A stretch of DNA of 64,000 nt, from the IMG/VR virus record IMGVR_UViG_3300042451_000817, positions 1-64,000 of that record, one strand, 5' to 3'. Source of the stretch: a virus. The stretch's first letter is position 1; every line of letters starts with the position of its first letter. This document shows, in pieces, positions 15,105 to 23,083 of this stretch. The notes beneath the pieces are model-generated. The model did not search any database and was not told the origin of the DNA. It saw only the letters and a program-made list of their open reading frames with translations. The translations under genes were made by a program, and so were the position numbers.

Positions 15105-15312
15105 ATATTATTTCAACTCCAGATATATCAACATTAAATCTTTTTACATTTGGATCATAATTTTCAAATTGCAATTTAGCATCTTGAAAATCATTTTTAC
15201 TTAATTCGAAGACTATCATTTTTTTACCCTTAGTATAAAGTTTATCTGCTTGGTCGGATAATAAGGCCAATTGTTCTACTAAGATGCTAACACTTTTTTT
15301 AGTCTTTGCCAT
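15061..15312 (-). CDS. Hypothetical 83-aa protein
   Basis: No family is recognised. The N-terminal half is helical (VSILVEQLALLSDQADKLY) and the C-terminal half is beta-rich and acidic (RFNVDISGVEIIFIEDELL). It overlaps the 62-aa gene upstream by 34 nt and the convergent plus-strand gene by 44 nt. It is the last member of a chain of small genes that begins with the histone-like gene. Confidence 0.5.
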   Translation of the reverse strand: MAKTKKSVSILVEQLALLSDQADKLYTKGKKMIVFELSKNDFQDAKLQFENYDPNVKRFNVDISGVEIIFIEDELLTTSEDKS

Positions 15313-15467
15313 AAAGTTAATTTTTTAGGTTTTTCAGGTAGAATATCCTCTTTTTTATATTTTTTTATTTCATTAATGAAATTTTGTTTTTCTTTTGAAA
15401 CCCAACTTTCATCTTTATTAATCTCATTTTTCAACCACTCCTGTGGTTCTAAGTTCTTCTTCTCCAT
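15279..15467 (-). CDS. Hypothetical 62-aa protein
   Basis: No family is recognised. The product is small, highly charged and helical (WVSKEKQNFINEIKKYKKED), with a C-terminal LTLWQRLKKVLAS helix that could be amphipathic. It overlaps its neighbours on both sides in other frames (34 nt downstream, 44 nt upstream), so expression is plausible but not certain. Confidence 0.45.
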   Translation of the reverse strand: MEKKNLEPQEWLKNEINKDESWVSKEKQNFINEIKKYKKEDILPEKPKKLTLWQRLKKVLAS

Positions 15468-15852
15468 CTTCTAGCTCAATTTTTTTAACTTTAACATCGA
15501 ATTTTAAACTCTGTAAATTTTTTAATGTTTGTTTTTCAAATAAACCTTTAAGTTCTTCAACTTTTTCGTTAAATAGTCTTTCTTTTTGTTCTCTTTCCAA
15601 GTTATAACTAATAACATTTTTAATATTTTTGGAAGTTAATTCAACTTCAATTTCAGTTATTTCTGAAACAAAAGAAATCAATCTTTCATCAGGATTTTGT
15701 GATTGATGTTCCATTACTTTATCCTCTTGGACAAACTTTTTTGGTAATTTCCAATTTTTTGGAAAATTAACATCGAAACTCAAGTGTGTTTTTATTTTTC
15801 TAACCGATTGTAAATAAGGTAACAATGCGGAAAACTCTTTATATAAGCTCAT
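15424..15852 (-). CDS. Hypothetical 142-aa protein
   Basis: No family is recognised. The protein is charged and predicted helical through much of its length (NLEREQKERLFNEKVEELKG, FEKQTLKNLQSLKFDVKVKK). It begins 1 bp after the stop of the 62-aa membrane protein, so it is probably translated from the same message. It could form a coiled coil in the central part. Confidence 0.55.
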   Translation of the reverse strand: MSLYKEFSALLPYLQSVRKIKTHLSFDVNFPKNWKLPKKFVQEDKVMEHQSQNPDERLISFVSEITEIEVELTSKNIKNVISYNLEREQKERLFNEKVEELKGLFEKQTLKNLQSLKFDVKVKKIELEDGEEELRTTGVVEK

Positions 15853-15853
15853 T

Positions 15854-16042
15854 TTAATTTGATAAAATATATGTTAAAAAATAGGATGTTGATAATCCTA
15901 TTAAAAGTAGTTCCTTACTACTAATAACCATTTTTTGTGGCGGATTTTGTAATAAGGAACTAATAAATTTAAAAACCGTTCTCAAAATAATCAACGTTGA
16001 GAATATAAATACGAATAAAAATATTACGTTATAATTTATCAT
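15854..16042 (-). CDS. 62-aa membrane protein with two TM helices
   Basis: The product has two hydrophobic segments, VIFLFVFIFSTLIILRTVF at residues 6-24 and ELLLIGLSTSYFLTYIL near 43-60, separated by a short polar loop. It starts immediately after the stop of the histone H1-like gene (no intergenic base), indicating coupling. Size and topology would suit a small holin or inner-membrane factor, but it is far from the lysis cassette, so no function is assigned. Confidence 0.55.
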   Translation of the reverse strand: MINYNVIFLFVFIFSTLIILRTVFKFISSLLQNPPQKMVISSKELLLIGLSTSYFLTYILSN

Positions 16043-16219
16043 TTATTTTTCGGTTTTTCTATGTTCCAAAATTTCTTTTCTAAGTCCTTGTAATAAGTCT
16101 TTTAAATCTTGGCAAGTTTTTCTTGCTCTAGTTCCAGCACTTTTATTACCATTAAAAAATTTTGTAGCATCAACAGATAATTCTTCTGTTAAGGTTTTGA
16201 TTTTTTCTAGTGTTTCCAT
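16043..16219 (-). CDS. Histone H1-like (Hc1-type) small DNA-binding protein
   Basis: A 58-aa frame runs from ATG at 16219 to TAA at 16043. The product reads as a single helix-rich protein with KFFNGNKSAGTRARKTCQDL in the middle. The GNK-x-AGTRARK signature is characteristic of histone H1-like proteins common in Bacteroidota, which bind and compact DNA. The C-terminal helix (LKDLLQGLRKEILEHRKTEK) is basic. It would act in the cytoplasm on host or phage DNA. The gene is coupled to the 62-aa membrane gene downstream. The match is from memory of the family. Confidence 0.72.
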   Translation of the reverse strand: METLEKIKTLTEELSVDATKFFNGNKSAGTRARKTCQDLKDLLQGLRKEILEHRKTEK

Positions 16220-16277
16220 TTTAAATTAATCTTAGTTTATTTATGTATTAATAATATAACATCTATTTTTTTTAATG

Positions 16278-16748
16278 TCAATATTTACCCATATTTTTAT
16301 CCAAACATTTATAAATCGCTAGTATCATATCAAGATCAGATTTAGTAAAAGGTTTGTTTAAGTCAAATAAATCATTAAAAAAGTTTCCTACAGATTTTTT
16401 AATTAAATCATCTTTTTGTTTGTAAAAAACATCATCAAAAAATGTTTTGAAGTACTCATAGTGATCACCTTTTCTTGTGAACTTTATTTTCTCCTTCTTA
16501 AAATTATCTAAAACTTTGTCCCAACACCAATCAAAATGTTTTTCATTATCTTCATCAGACAATGATATTTTAGTCTCATTCGATTTTAACTCCTCACCTA
16601 AATAAGTGTCAACAATTGTTATATTTAAAGAATGCGAAAAATCTGAAAAAAGTTCTAATTTTTCAGGTATGATGTTATTTACCCTAAACCAAACATCAAC
16701 ATCATCAGGATTTAATGGTTTTGTTACGTAATTAAAAAAATTCTCCAT
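16278..16748 (-). CDS. Hypothetical 156-aa protein
   Basis: No family is recognised. The protein is acidic and helical toward the C-terminus (DDLIKKSVGNFFNDLFDLNK), with a central Trp-rich acidic part (DEDNEKHFDWCWDKVLDNFK). The unusual point is the start: the ATG lies in the 3' arm of a 12-bp hairpin followed by seven T residues, which looks like a terminator for the upstream gene. Transcription or translation of this gene may therefore be conditional. Confidence 0.6.
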   Translation of the reverse strand: MENFFNYVTKPLNPDDVDVWFRVNNIIPEKLELFSDFSHSLNITIVDTYLGEELKSNETKISLSDEDNEKHFDWCWDKVLDNFKKEKIKFTRKGDHYEYFKTFFDDVFYKQKDDLIKKSVGNFFNDLFDLNKPFTKSDLDMILAIYKCLDKNMGKY

Positions 16749-16768
16749 AAGAGTTGTCTTATGGAGAA
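16741..16768 (-). terminator. Strong hairpin terminator overlapping a start codon
   Basis: A perfect 12-bp stem (TTCTCCATAAGA/TCTTATGGAGAA) with a 4-nt loop is followed on the minus strand by TTTTTTT. The 3' arm contains the ATG (16748-16746) of the 156-aa gene, so it could terminate the upstream transcript or mask this start. Confidence 0.75.
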
Positions 16769-16796
16769 AATATAAAGTAGTTTTTAGAAATGTATA

Positions 16797-18461
16797 TTAT
16801 TGAGTCTTTCTGTCGTATGAAATTAATCCTTTCATTCTTTCAAACTCTTCGTTTAAAATCTTTTCTTGTTTTGTTATAGATTCAACTTTAATATCCAATC
16901 CTTTTCCTGAACTATCCCCAGCGCCATCTGTAATTGGTTGTTTTGATTTTCTATAAGCGGCTTGTTTAATTTTAGCCAATTTATTTTCTTTACGTTTTTT
17001 ATTAATTTTTTCATTAACTTCAGTTTCTTCGGCGTTTGCCCATTTAGGGTTATTTCCGGTTTTAGATGAACCTTCAATGGTGTCCTTCATCCATTCTTCT
17101 TCGGGTTGGATTTCATCATAACTTAAATTTTCCATACCGGGTCTCATATAGGTATCAATAAATTCTTTTCCGTCATTAGACATATTGTATTTTTTAGAAT
17201 TCATTTTCGCTAATTGACCATTTCCTTTTGGGAATTGTTTTGGATTTTCTTGAAAATCCCCTTTAGATCCGTCTTTTAAATAATCTTTCATTTTTTTAGA
17301 CACGGATTTAATATAGTCTTCATTTTCTTTTCCAGACCCTTTATGGGCTTTGTTATAGACTTCAAGACCTTTAACTTTACCCATTGATTTTAATTTCTTA
17401 TCTTCTAAAACAATATTCTCAATTAAATCTATAATTTCTTCTTCAGTTAATTGAATGGATTCTTTAACGTATTTTTTACCTTCTTTAGTTTCAGTTTTTT
17501 TATGTCTCATAGATCTTAACATTTTAAAATCTTCTGAGTCTATTTTATTATTTTTGTTTCTATCAAGTTTTCTTTGACCTCCATGCAGTTTTTCTGTCAT
17601 CTCACCAAACTTTTTACGATTAGCATAACTTGAGCAAGATGGTCTATCGTTAAGTTCCTCTGGAGATAATTTTTCACACATATCTCTTTGCGCGGATTCA
17701 TCTTTAAATGAATGTCCTTTATGTCCTTCTACATAATCAAATTCATTTTCTATATCATCGACCTCAATTTCATAAAGATTTTCATTCATTTTATAACCAC
17801 ACTCAGTGCATTCACTTTCCATTATTCCTTTAGCTCCACACATTTCACAAGTTTCACCTTCACCTTCAGTAAACTCATCTTGTAAATCATCCCCTTGCTC
17901 CTCTTCTTTATTTTTTCTTTTTAACGCTTTAAGAAGTGCGTCCATCATTTCGTCACCAACATATTTTTCAGGAGTAATTCCTGATCTTTTATGGGTAATA
18001 TCGCTGTAATCTACTTTACCTAATGGTATGTTACGTTTAAATTCTCTACTATCATAATCTTTACCCATTCTAAAATCTTTCATTGATTCATCGTCAAAAC
18101 CTTCTTCCAGTTTTTCCTCATACTCATCCTCTTCTTCATAATCTTCATCCCCTCTATATCCCGAAAACTCATCAGAATCTCCTTCAGTATCACCATATTC
18201 AAGTTCAAATTCATCATCAGATTCTTCAGCACCTTTTCTTTTTTGAGCTAAAAAAGTTCTTAATTCATCATCATTTAATTTTCCGATAAAATCTAATTGC
18301 TCTGGAGTCATTTCGCCAAAAATATCGTGTTCATCTTCCATACCACCTAATTCTTGTAGATTTTGAATTTTAGATACTAAATTATCCGCCTTTTCTTCAA
18401 GAGTTTCTTTAAGGATTTTTGATGTTAATTTATCAATTGATTTGTTACTTAATTTTTTCAT
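16797..18461 (-). CDS. Hypothetical 554-aa acidic protein with zinc ribbon and EF-hand-like motif
   Basis: This highly hydrophilic protein has a long Asp/Glu-rich N-terminal third (EYGDTEGDSDEFSGYRGDED). A four-cysteine zinc ribbon (CEMCGAKGIMESECTECGYK) lies near residues 208-227. An EF-hand/dockerin-like loop, LDRNKNNKIDSEDFKML, follows near 300-316. The remainder is Lys-rich and low complexity (KMKDYLKDGSKGDFQENP). Similar large charged proteins occur in T4-like phages of environmental bacteria without assigned function. Its size and charge would fit a head-associated or internal protein. Promoter-like TATTTATA lies 15 nt upstream, and a strong terminator follows. Confidence 0.6.
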   Translation of the reverse strand: MKKLSNKSIDKLTSKILKETLEEKADNLVSKIQNLQELGGMEDEHDIFGEMTPEQLDFIGKLNDDELRTFLAQKRKGAEESDDEFELEYGDTEGDSDEFSGYRGDEDYEEEDEYEEKLEEGFDDESMKDFRMGKDYDSREFKRNIPLGKVDYSDITHKRSGITPEKYVGDEMMDALLKALKRKNKEEEQGDDLQDEFTEGEGETCEMCGAKGIMESECTECGYKMNENLYEIEVDDIENEFDYVEGHKGHSFKDESAQRDMCEKLSPEELNDRPSCSSYANRKKFGEMTEKLHGGQRKLDRNKNNKIDSEDFKMLRSMRHKKTETKEGKKYVKESIQLTEEEIIDLIENIVLEDKKLKSMGKVKGLEVYNKAHKGSGKENEDYIKSVSKKMKDYLKDGSKGDFQENPKQFPKGNGQLAKMNSKKYNMSNDGKEFIDTYMRPGMENLSYDEIQPEEEWMKDTIEGSSKTGNNPKWANAEETEVNEKINKKRKENKLAKIKQAAYRKSKQPITDGAGDSSGKGLDIKVESITKQEKILNEEFERMKGLISYDRKTQ

Positions 18462-18476
18462 ATCAGTATTTTTTAT

Positions 18477-18484
18477 TATAAATA
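18477..18484 (-). promoter_or_regulatory. TATTTATA element 15 nt before the 554-aa gene
   Basis: An exact TATTTATA in minus sense lies 15 nt upstream of the ATG at 18461, within the 25-bp gap after the upstream gene. The spacing equals that of the site before the LRR-protein gene. Confidence 0.4.
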
Positions 18485-18486
18485 TC

Positions 18487-19743
18487 TTATTTTTTATAAA
18501 TGGTTTTATTTATTTTTGAGATTAGGATTTTCTTTATTAAATTTTCACTAATTTGTTTTTCTTTACTTATCTTTGAAATGACTTCTTTAAGTTTTTCATT
18601 TTCAAAAATTTTAAGAGCCTTTATATCTCCTTGATTACAATAAGGGAATTTTTTACACTTTTCCTTCACTTTAACAAACTTTCCTCCCGGTATTTGTTTT
18701 CTATTCTTAACATTCTCTTCAACCTCTTCTTTACCTCTATTTAATTCTTTTTGTTTGTCTTTTATTTTATTTTCAATCTTTTCTTTTAATTTTTTTGATA
18801 TGTACCCATCAAATTTTTTCTGAAATAATTCCCAAAAATTAATCATAGTTTTAACTTGGGTTAATTTATTTACGCTTTCTATGACATCAATAAGTTTTAA
18901 ATATTCACTATCCCTTAAATTATATATTTCATCTTCTGTCATATCATTCATATCTTTTTTTGTATTTTCAGATACAAATTTCCCTCCCGGTAATAAAGTT
19001 TTTTTATGTGTTTTACCAGATCCCTTTGGGTGGTTTCCTCTCATTTGAACGTCTTCAAATCCGGGAGCATCATACATTCCGACTGAAGAGGACGATGTTA
19101 CTTCTTTAGTCTCAATTTTTTTCAATTTAGTATAATAGTTCGGGTCTTCGTATAAATGATCCATAGCAATTTCTTTAGCATTTTGCTTGTTATCGGTATG
19201 TTCCATCTCAACTTTAATTCCTTTATTAAGTTCTTTTTTAAGGGTATCAATCATATTGTTAATATGATAATAACCCTTTTTATCGTGTTTTTTTGCAATA
19301 TCTTTAAGAGTCATTTCATCAGATTTACCTCCCTTTAATTTTTCCTCAGAAACATTTTTTTTCTTCCCTTGACAATGGGCTCTTTGTGAAAAACCTTTTG
19401 GGTTATTACAATCAATACTATCCTTATATTTTTTAGACCACTTTTCTTCCATTTCTTTCTTAGTTTCTGAAAATAAAGGTTCACTATAACCACCAGCACT
19501 TACCGCACCCATAGATTCTTTAGATTCTAATTTGTCCGCGGAAAATAATTTTCCAATAGGTAACTTCATTTTTTTATTTTTAATCATTTTTTCTTCTTCA
19601 GATAGTCCTTTAACCATATCACTTGTTGCATTTAATAATTCAACACCAGGATCTGGAGGTAATTCAGTTTTACCAATATTATTAAGTATTTGACCTTTTA
19701 AATCGGTCATCATATCTTCTTTAGTTTCTTTTTTATTTTTCAT
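18487..19743 (-). CDS. Hypothetical 418-aa basic, low-complexity protein
   Basis: No family is assigned. The sequence is Lys/Glu-rich and mostly disordered or coiled. It has two similar short motifs, HKKTLLPGGKFVSENTK and RKQIPGGKFVKVKEK, each with PGGKFV. A CNNPKGFSQRAHCQGKKK segment resembles a conserved Cys-containing motif in structural or head-associated proteins of T4-like environmental phages. It shares the charged, low-complexity style of the downstream 554-aa protein, so the two may work together. Its start overlaps the secreted nuclease gene by 11 nt. Confidence 0.55.
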   Translation of the reverse strand: MKNKKETKEDMMTDLKGQILNNIGKTELPPDPGVELLNATSDMVKGLSEEEKMIKNKKMKLPIGKLFSADKLESKESMGAVSAGGYSEPLFSETKKEMEEKWSKKYKDSIDCNNPKGFSQRAHCQGKKKNVSEEKLKGGKSDEMTLKDIAKKHDKKGYYHINNMIDTLKKELNKGIKVEMEHTDNKQNAKEIAMDHLYEDPNYYTKLKKIETKEVTSSSSVGMYDAPGFEDVQMRGNHPKGSGKTHKKTLLPGGKFVSENTKKDMNDMTEDEIYNLRDSEYLKLIDVIESVNKLTQVKTMINFWELFQKKFDGYISKKLKEKIENKIKDKQKELNRGKEEVEENVKNRKQIPGGKFVKVKEKCKKFPYCNQGDIKALKIFENEKLKEVISKISKEKQISENLIKKILISKINKTIYKK

Positions 19744-20389
19744 TTTTTAAATTAAAAATTAATTCATTTTTATTAAGTTTTAATATTTCGTTTAATTCTT
19801 TAATAGAAACATTAATAATTTCCCCATTAATATTCGACCCAATCCAAACATAACTTATTTTTTTATTTTTTATAAAAATTATTTTGTAAAAAGAGATTGG
19901 TATTTTAATTTTACTTTTACCCAAAAATAATTTTTTATTATTATCATAAATAACCCCTGTAATAATTGTTACATCAGATTTGTATTTAGAAATAGAATCC
20001 TCTACCGATCTTTCTAATCTAGCCCATTTACCTCGATTAAATCCCGCCAATTGGGGCGCTTGATTATAAAAACTGAACGAATGATGATTAACCTTATTAT
20101 CGTAAGAAGTGATATGTGATGGAGTTAGATGACCTAAATCATATCCTGAGTATTCATAAGGTTTTTTTGTATATATTCCCTTAAACTCCGAATACCAATT
20201 ATCATCACGTTCTGAATCTAATTTTAAAAAATCTGCGAATTTTAATTCTTGTTTACTAATAAATGAATTATTGTCATAATCTAAATACAAATTTAAAACT
20301 TCGTTCTTAATTTGTGTTTTGGGTTCATTGAAGGTTATTTGACCGAAACCTAAAAAACTTAATAATAGAAATAAAAAGAATATTTTCAT
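19733..20389 (-). CDS. Secreted DNA/RNA non-specific endonuclease
   Basis: A signal peptide (MKIFFLFLLLSFLGFGQ) is followed by a beta-beta-alpha-metal nuclease domain. The catalytic region reads YDLGHLTPSHI with DLGH at residues 84-87, where DRGH is canonical. NQAPQLAGFNRGKWARLE supplies the conserved Asn and the Asn-x-Gly-x-Trp segment. The family cuts DNA and RNA without sequence preference using Mg. Export to the periplasm fits degradation of released host nucleic acid at lysis or defence against superinfecting DNA. It overlaps the spanin-like gene by 4 nt. The Arg-to-Leu change may lower activity. Confidence 0.83.
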   Translation of the reverse strand: MKIFFLFLLLSFLGFGQITFNEPKTQIKNEVLNLYLDYDNNSFISKQELKFADFLKLDSERDDNWYSEFKGIYTKKPYEYSGYDLGHLTPSHITSYDNKVNHHSFSFYNQAPQLAGFNRGKWARLERSVEDSISKYKSDVTIITGVIYDNNKKLFLGKSKIKIPISFYKIIFIKNKKISYVWIGSNINGEIINVSIKELNEILKLNKNELIFNLKNEK

Positions 20390-21015
20390 TTTTTAAACTT
20401 TATTTTACATAGTATTGACCCCTGTATTGTTATTGATTTGGAATTATTAAGTCCCAATGATACTCCATAAACATTATCTTTTTTTGTTTTAATATTTATA
20501 GTTGGACCTATGAAATTAACTAAGTTAATTTTATCAACTCCCATAGTCCCACCCATATAAAATTCAATTTGTTTTATTGGTTCAACAACTATAGTGTCAA
20601 ATATTTTAATTTTATTAACATTAGATAAAAAAGTCCTACCTTTAATTTTATTTTTTGAGATACTATCTGTTATTGTGATAAATCCTAAACTATCTTTAAG
20701 TTTTAAAGTGTCTTTATAGATTCTTATTGAGTAGTAATCTTTCATAATTAAAGCGGTATCCACTATTTTAGGAGTTTCCACATATATTATTGAGTCTTTA
20801 TAAATTGTTTCACCTTTTTTGTAAATCGTTTCTATAACAGGCTCGTAAATAGTGTCTCTAGTATGTTTTAAAATAATGTGTTCTTTACCATCGATTTTTA
20901 TTGTGTCTTTTGGTTTTTCTATTAAATCATTATCACACATTCTCAGTAATAGAATAATTAAAACCAATATCACTATTACTAAAAATTTAAAATCTATTTT
21001 ATTTAGAAATTTCAT
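20386..21015 (-). CDS. Membrane-anchored 209-aa protein, possible spanin
   Basis: An N-terminal transmembrane segment (FLVIVILVLIILLLRM, residues 10-25) is followed by a periplasmic region rich in repeated strand motifs such as HTRDTIYEPVIETIYKKGET and DSIIYVETPKIVDTA. The C-terminus is beta-rich (MGGTMGVDKINLVNFIGPT). It sits between a secreted nuclease and an amidase-like endolysin, with 4-nt and 1-nt overlaps to its neighbours. By position and topology an inner-membrane spanin-like role is plausible. It lacks the classic coiled coil of Rz, so this stays an inference. Confidence 0.6.
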   Translation of the reverse strand: MKFLNKIDFKFLVIVILVLIILLLRMCDNDLIEKPKDTIKIDGKEHIILKHTRDTIYEPVIETIYKKGETIYKDSIIYVETPKIVDTALIMKDYYSIRIYKDTLKLKDSLGFITITDSISKNKIKGRTFLSNVNKIKIFDTIVVEPIKQIEFYMGGTMGVDKINLVNFIGPTINIKTKKDNVYGVSLGLNNSKSITIQGSILCKIKFKK

Positions 21016-21638
21016 TATTTTTCTATTTTCGTGGTTTTCTTTCTTGAGGAAATAATTTTAGCCCATTTAGATTTAAATTTTTCAAAATAAGATTTAAGTT
21101 TACCAATCAACTCTAATAATTTATCATCAATCTTTATCATATCTCCATTTAAATATAAACCATTTTCCTCACCGATAGAAATTATAAAATCAACATCAAA
21201 GTCAATTATTTTACCTGACCATTCAACATTATTGTTATAAACATTTAATTTATTGAATTCCGCCAAATCAGAAACTTCATTTACAAATTCGTCCATAGTC
21301 TCTTGGAACGCAATTTTTTCATCGGTAGTTAGTTCTAAATCTGTTTGTTCTTTTCCGTGTAAAACTAAAATACCTCCAGATATTCTATATCCTTGTTTTT
21401 TATCTTCAGCGGTTTTAGTATCGTCTTCGATTTCATCTTCAACCGCTTTAGCAGTGTTTATTCTTTTTAATACGTCAGGTTCAGCTAAATCAACCCCATC
21501 ATCTTTGATATCATTATCTTCAGTAATTAAATTATATTTTTTCTTAATATCATAAGATTCTTTAACAGAATTTTTACTTGAAAGCATAGTTCTTGAAGCC
21601 TTCAATAACTTTTTAATTTCATCGTGAGTATTATTCAT
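21015..21638 (-). CDS. Hypothetical 207-aa acidic protein
   Basis: No family is recognised. The N-terminal half is acidic and helical (TAKAVEDEIEDDTKTAEDKK). The middle has a beta segment (GYRISGGILVLHGKEQTDLE) and the C-terminus is a basic helix (LKSYFEKFKSKWAKIISSRK). It overlaps the amidase gene upstream by 8 nt and the spanin-like gene downstream by 1 nt, so it is part of the lysis transcript but need not act in lysis. Confidence 0.55.
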   Translation of the reverse strand: MNNTHDEIKKLLKASRTMLSSKNSVKESYDIKKKYNLITEDNDIKDDGVDLAEPDVLKRINTAKAVEDEIEDDTKTAEDKKQGYRISGGILVLHGKEQTDLELTTDEKIAFQETMDEFVNEVSDLAEFNKLNVYNNNVEWSGKIIDFDVDFIISIGEENGLYLNGDMIKIDDKLLELIGKLKSYFEKFKSKWAKIISSRKKTTKIEK

Positions 21639-22224
21639 TTTCTATTTTTTTTATAAATTCTTCAAAATTAAAGGCCGGACTTAAATCTGTGAAATTAGAA
21701 TCATAATTACTTCTTGTTGTCACACCTTGAAATTTTTCAATACCATTTATTTTAGTGTTATGACCTATAACTTCTTTTTTAATTAACATCTCCTTAAACA
21801 ATTTATTACACAAAAATACCGTTGAGTTTATTTGTGATGTTGTGTACGGTTGCCAATAAAAATAATCTCTCCATTTTTTATCATAAACCTCTCCATTATA
21901 AATATCACCATTCCAGTTAACATAATAATCTTTTAGTGGTTCTTTTTGAACCCACCCCAAATTTTCAAGTACAACTATAATAGAATTCCTATTTATTTTT
22001 TCTTCAGTAAAAAAATTAGTATGCTCAATATCTTTAAGTAGATTAAAGATTTCTCCTCGTCTAGATATTACATAATTTGGTATTCTATTAAATTTACTAT
22101 TAAATCTAAACTTTAAAGAATTTAAATATTCTTCAATAGGTCTTGATGAGTGACATAAAATTATTTGATGTTTTTTCTTCTGTTTACCTAAAGGTTTAAA
22201 ATTCCCATATTTTAAAATTTCCAT
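21631..22224 (-). CDS. N-acetylmuramoyl-L-alanine amidase-like endolysin
   Basis: The 197-aa protein resembles amidase_2/PGRP-type enzymes. QIILCHSSRP near residues 20-29 gives the first zinc-ligand His. VISRRGEIFNLL and SIIVVLENLGW are the strand elements around the active site. GHNTKINGIEKFQG gives the second His, and RSNYDSNFTDLSPAFNFEEF occupies the position of the third ligand region with Asp-x-Ser-Pro-Ala-Phe. It would cleave the bond between muramic acid and L-alanine. There is no signal peptide, so a holin-type partner or other export route is needed. The following membrane proteins are candidates. Confidence 0.68.
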   Translation of the reverse strand: MEILKYGNFKPLGKQKKKHQIILCHSSRPIEEYLNSLKFRFNSKFNRIPNYVISRRGEIFNLLKDIEHTNFFTEEKINRNSIIVVLENLGWVQKEPLKDYYVNWNGDIYNGEVYDKKWRDYFYWQPYTTSQINSTVFLCNKLFKEMLIKKEVIGHNTKINGIEKFQGVTTRSNYDSNFTDLSPAFNFEEFIKKIENE

Positions 22225-22243
22225 AAAAAAATAATTAAGGAAT

Positions 22244-23083
22244 TTATTGGTCTTTAGTGTAAGTTAAAACTCTTTTATTATCTATTGTTTTTGTTGTAAT
22301 TTCATCATTAAGAATATCACCAACTTCTTTTATCTGAGTTTCGTTAAAATTTATTTGTTCGTCACTTACTATTGGATTATTATTAACTTTCGTATCTATC
22401 TTTATTTCATTTTTTTCAATTGTTTTTATTTCATTGTATGTCTCTAATATAGAATCTGAGAAAATTACATTATTTTCAATATTTTGATTATTGTTATCGA
22501 TTTCGACTTCAGATAAATCATTATTAATAAACTCCTTTTCGTTAGGGATAAATTCTTTTTTTATTTTATTAGGAACTATAATCTTTTCTTTGTTTTCGGA
22601 AAGATTTTCTAACTCATTATTAGGGTTCTCATATTTTATAAAAAAATGTAGGGATGTTAATGAAATTATTGGTAATAAACCTCCACCTAAAAACGCTAAC
22701 CACCTCTTGTGCACGACAACATCATTTATATCAGAACCTAGCATTTCCCAAAGAGGCCCTGTCAACTCCATCCAGGATTTAAATAAATCTCCTGTAGCAT
22801 CTATTTCTTTATAAGAGAAAAATATATTACCTATCATTTGTATGAAAGTGACCAAACCAAACATAACCCACACACCTCCTTTAATTTTATTGGTTGCTGC
22901 GACTAAAGCGGTCATCGCACCTATTTCTATCGCTATTGACAGATATATCGCCCAATTATAAGGGTTCATAATATCATACCAAGAGACTACGTGAGATATT
23001 GATATAATCGCAACAAGAATAATAGGGATTATAAACATAGCCCTATTGGGGTTATTTTTAATCCATTCCCATACTTTTTTCAT
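22244..23083 (-). CDS. Multi-pass membrane protein in the lysis region (279 aa)
   Basis: Four hydrophobic segments are visible in the first 160 residues: MFIIPIILVAIISISHVV, WAIYLSIAIEIGAMTALVA, WVMFGLVTFIQMIGNIFF and WLAFLGGGLLPIISLTSLHF. The C-terminal 120 residues are a soluble acidic, Asn/Glu-rich tail (NNDLSEVEIDNNNQNIENN). It overlaps the small membrane gene upstream by 4 nt and precedes the endolysin gene by 19 bp. It could be a large holin or an inner-membrane exclusion factor. No family was recognised. Confidence 0.6.
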   Translation of the reverse strand: MKKVWEWIKNNPNRAMFIIPIILVAIISISHVVSWYDIMNPYNWAIYLSIAIEIGAMTALVAATNKIKGGVWVMFGLVTFIQMIGNIFFSYKEIDATGDLFKSWMELTGPLWEMLGSDINDVVVHKRWLAFLGGGLLPIISLTSLHFFIKYENPNNELENLSENKEKIIVPNKIKKEFIPNEKEFINNDLSEVEIDNNNQNIENNVIFSDSILETYNEIKTIEKNEIKIDTKVNNNPIVSDEQINFNETQIKEVGDILNDEITTKTIDNKRVLTYTKDQ

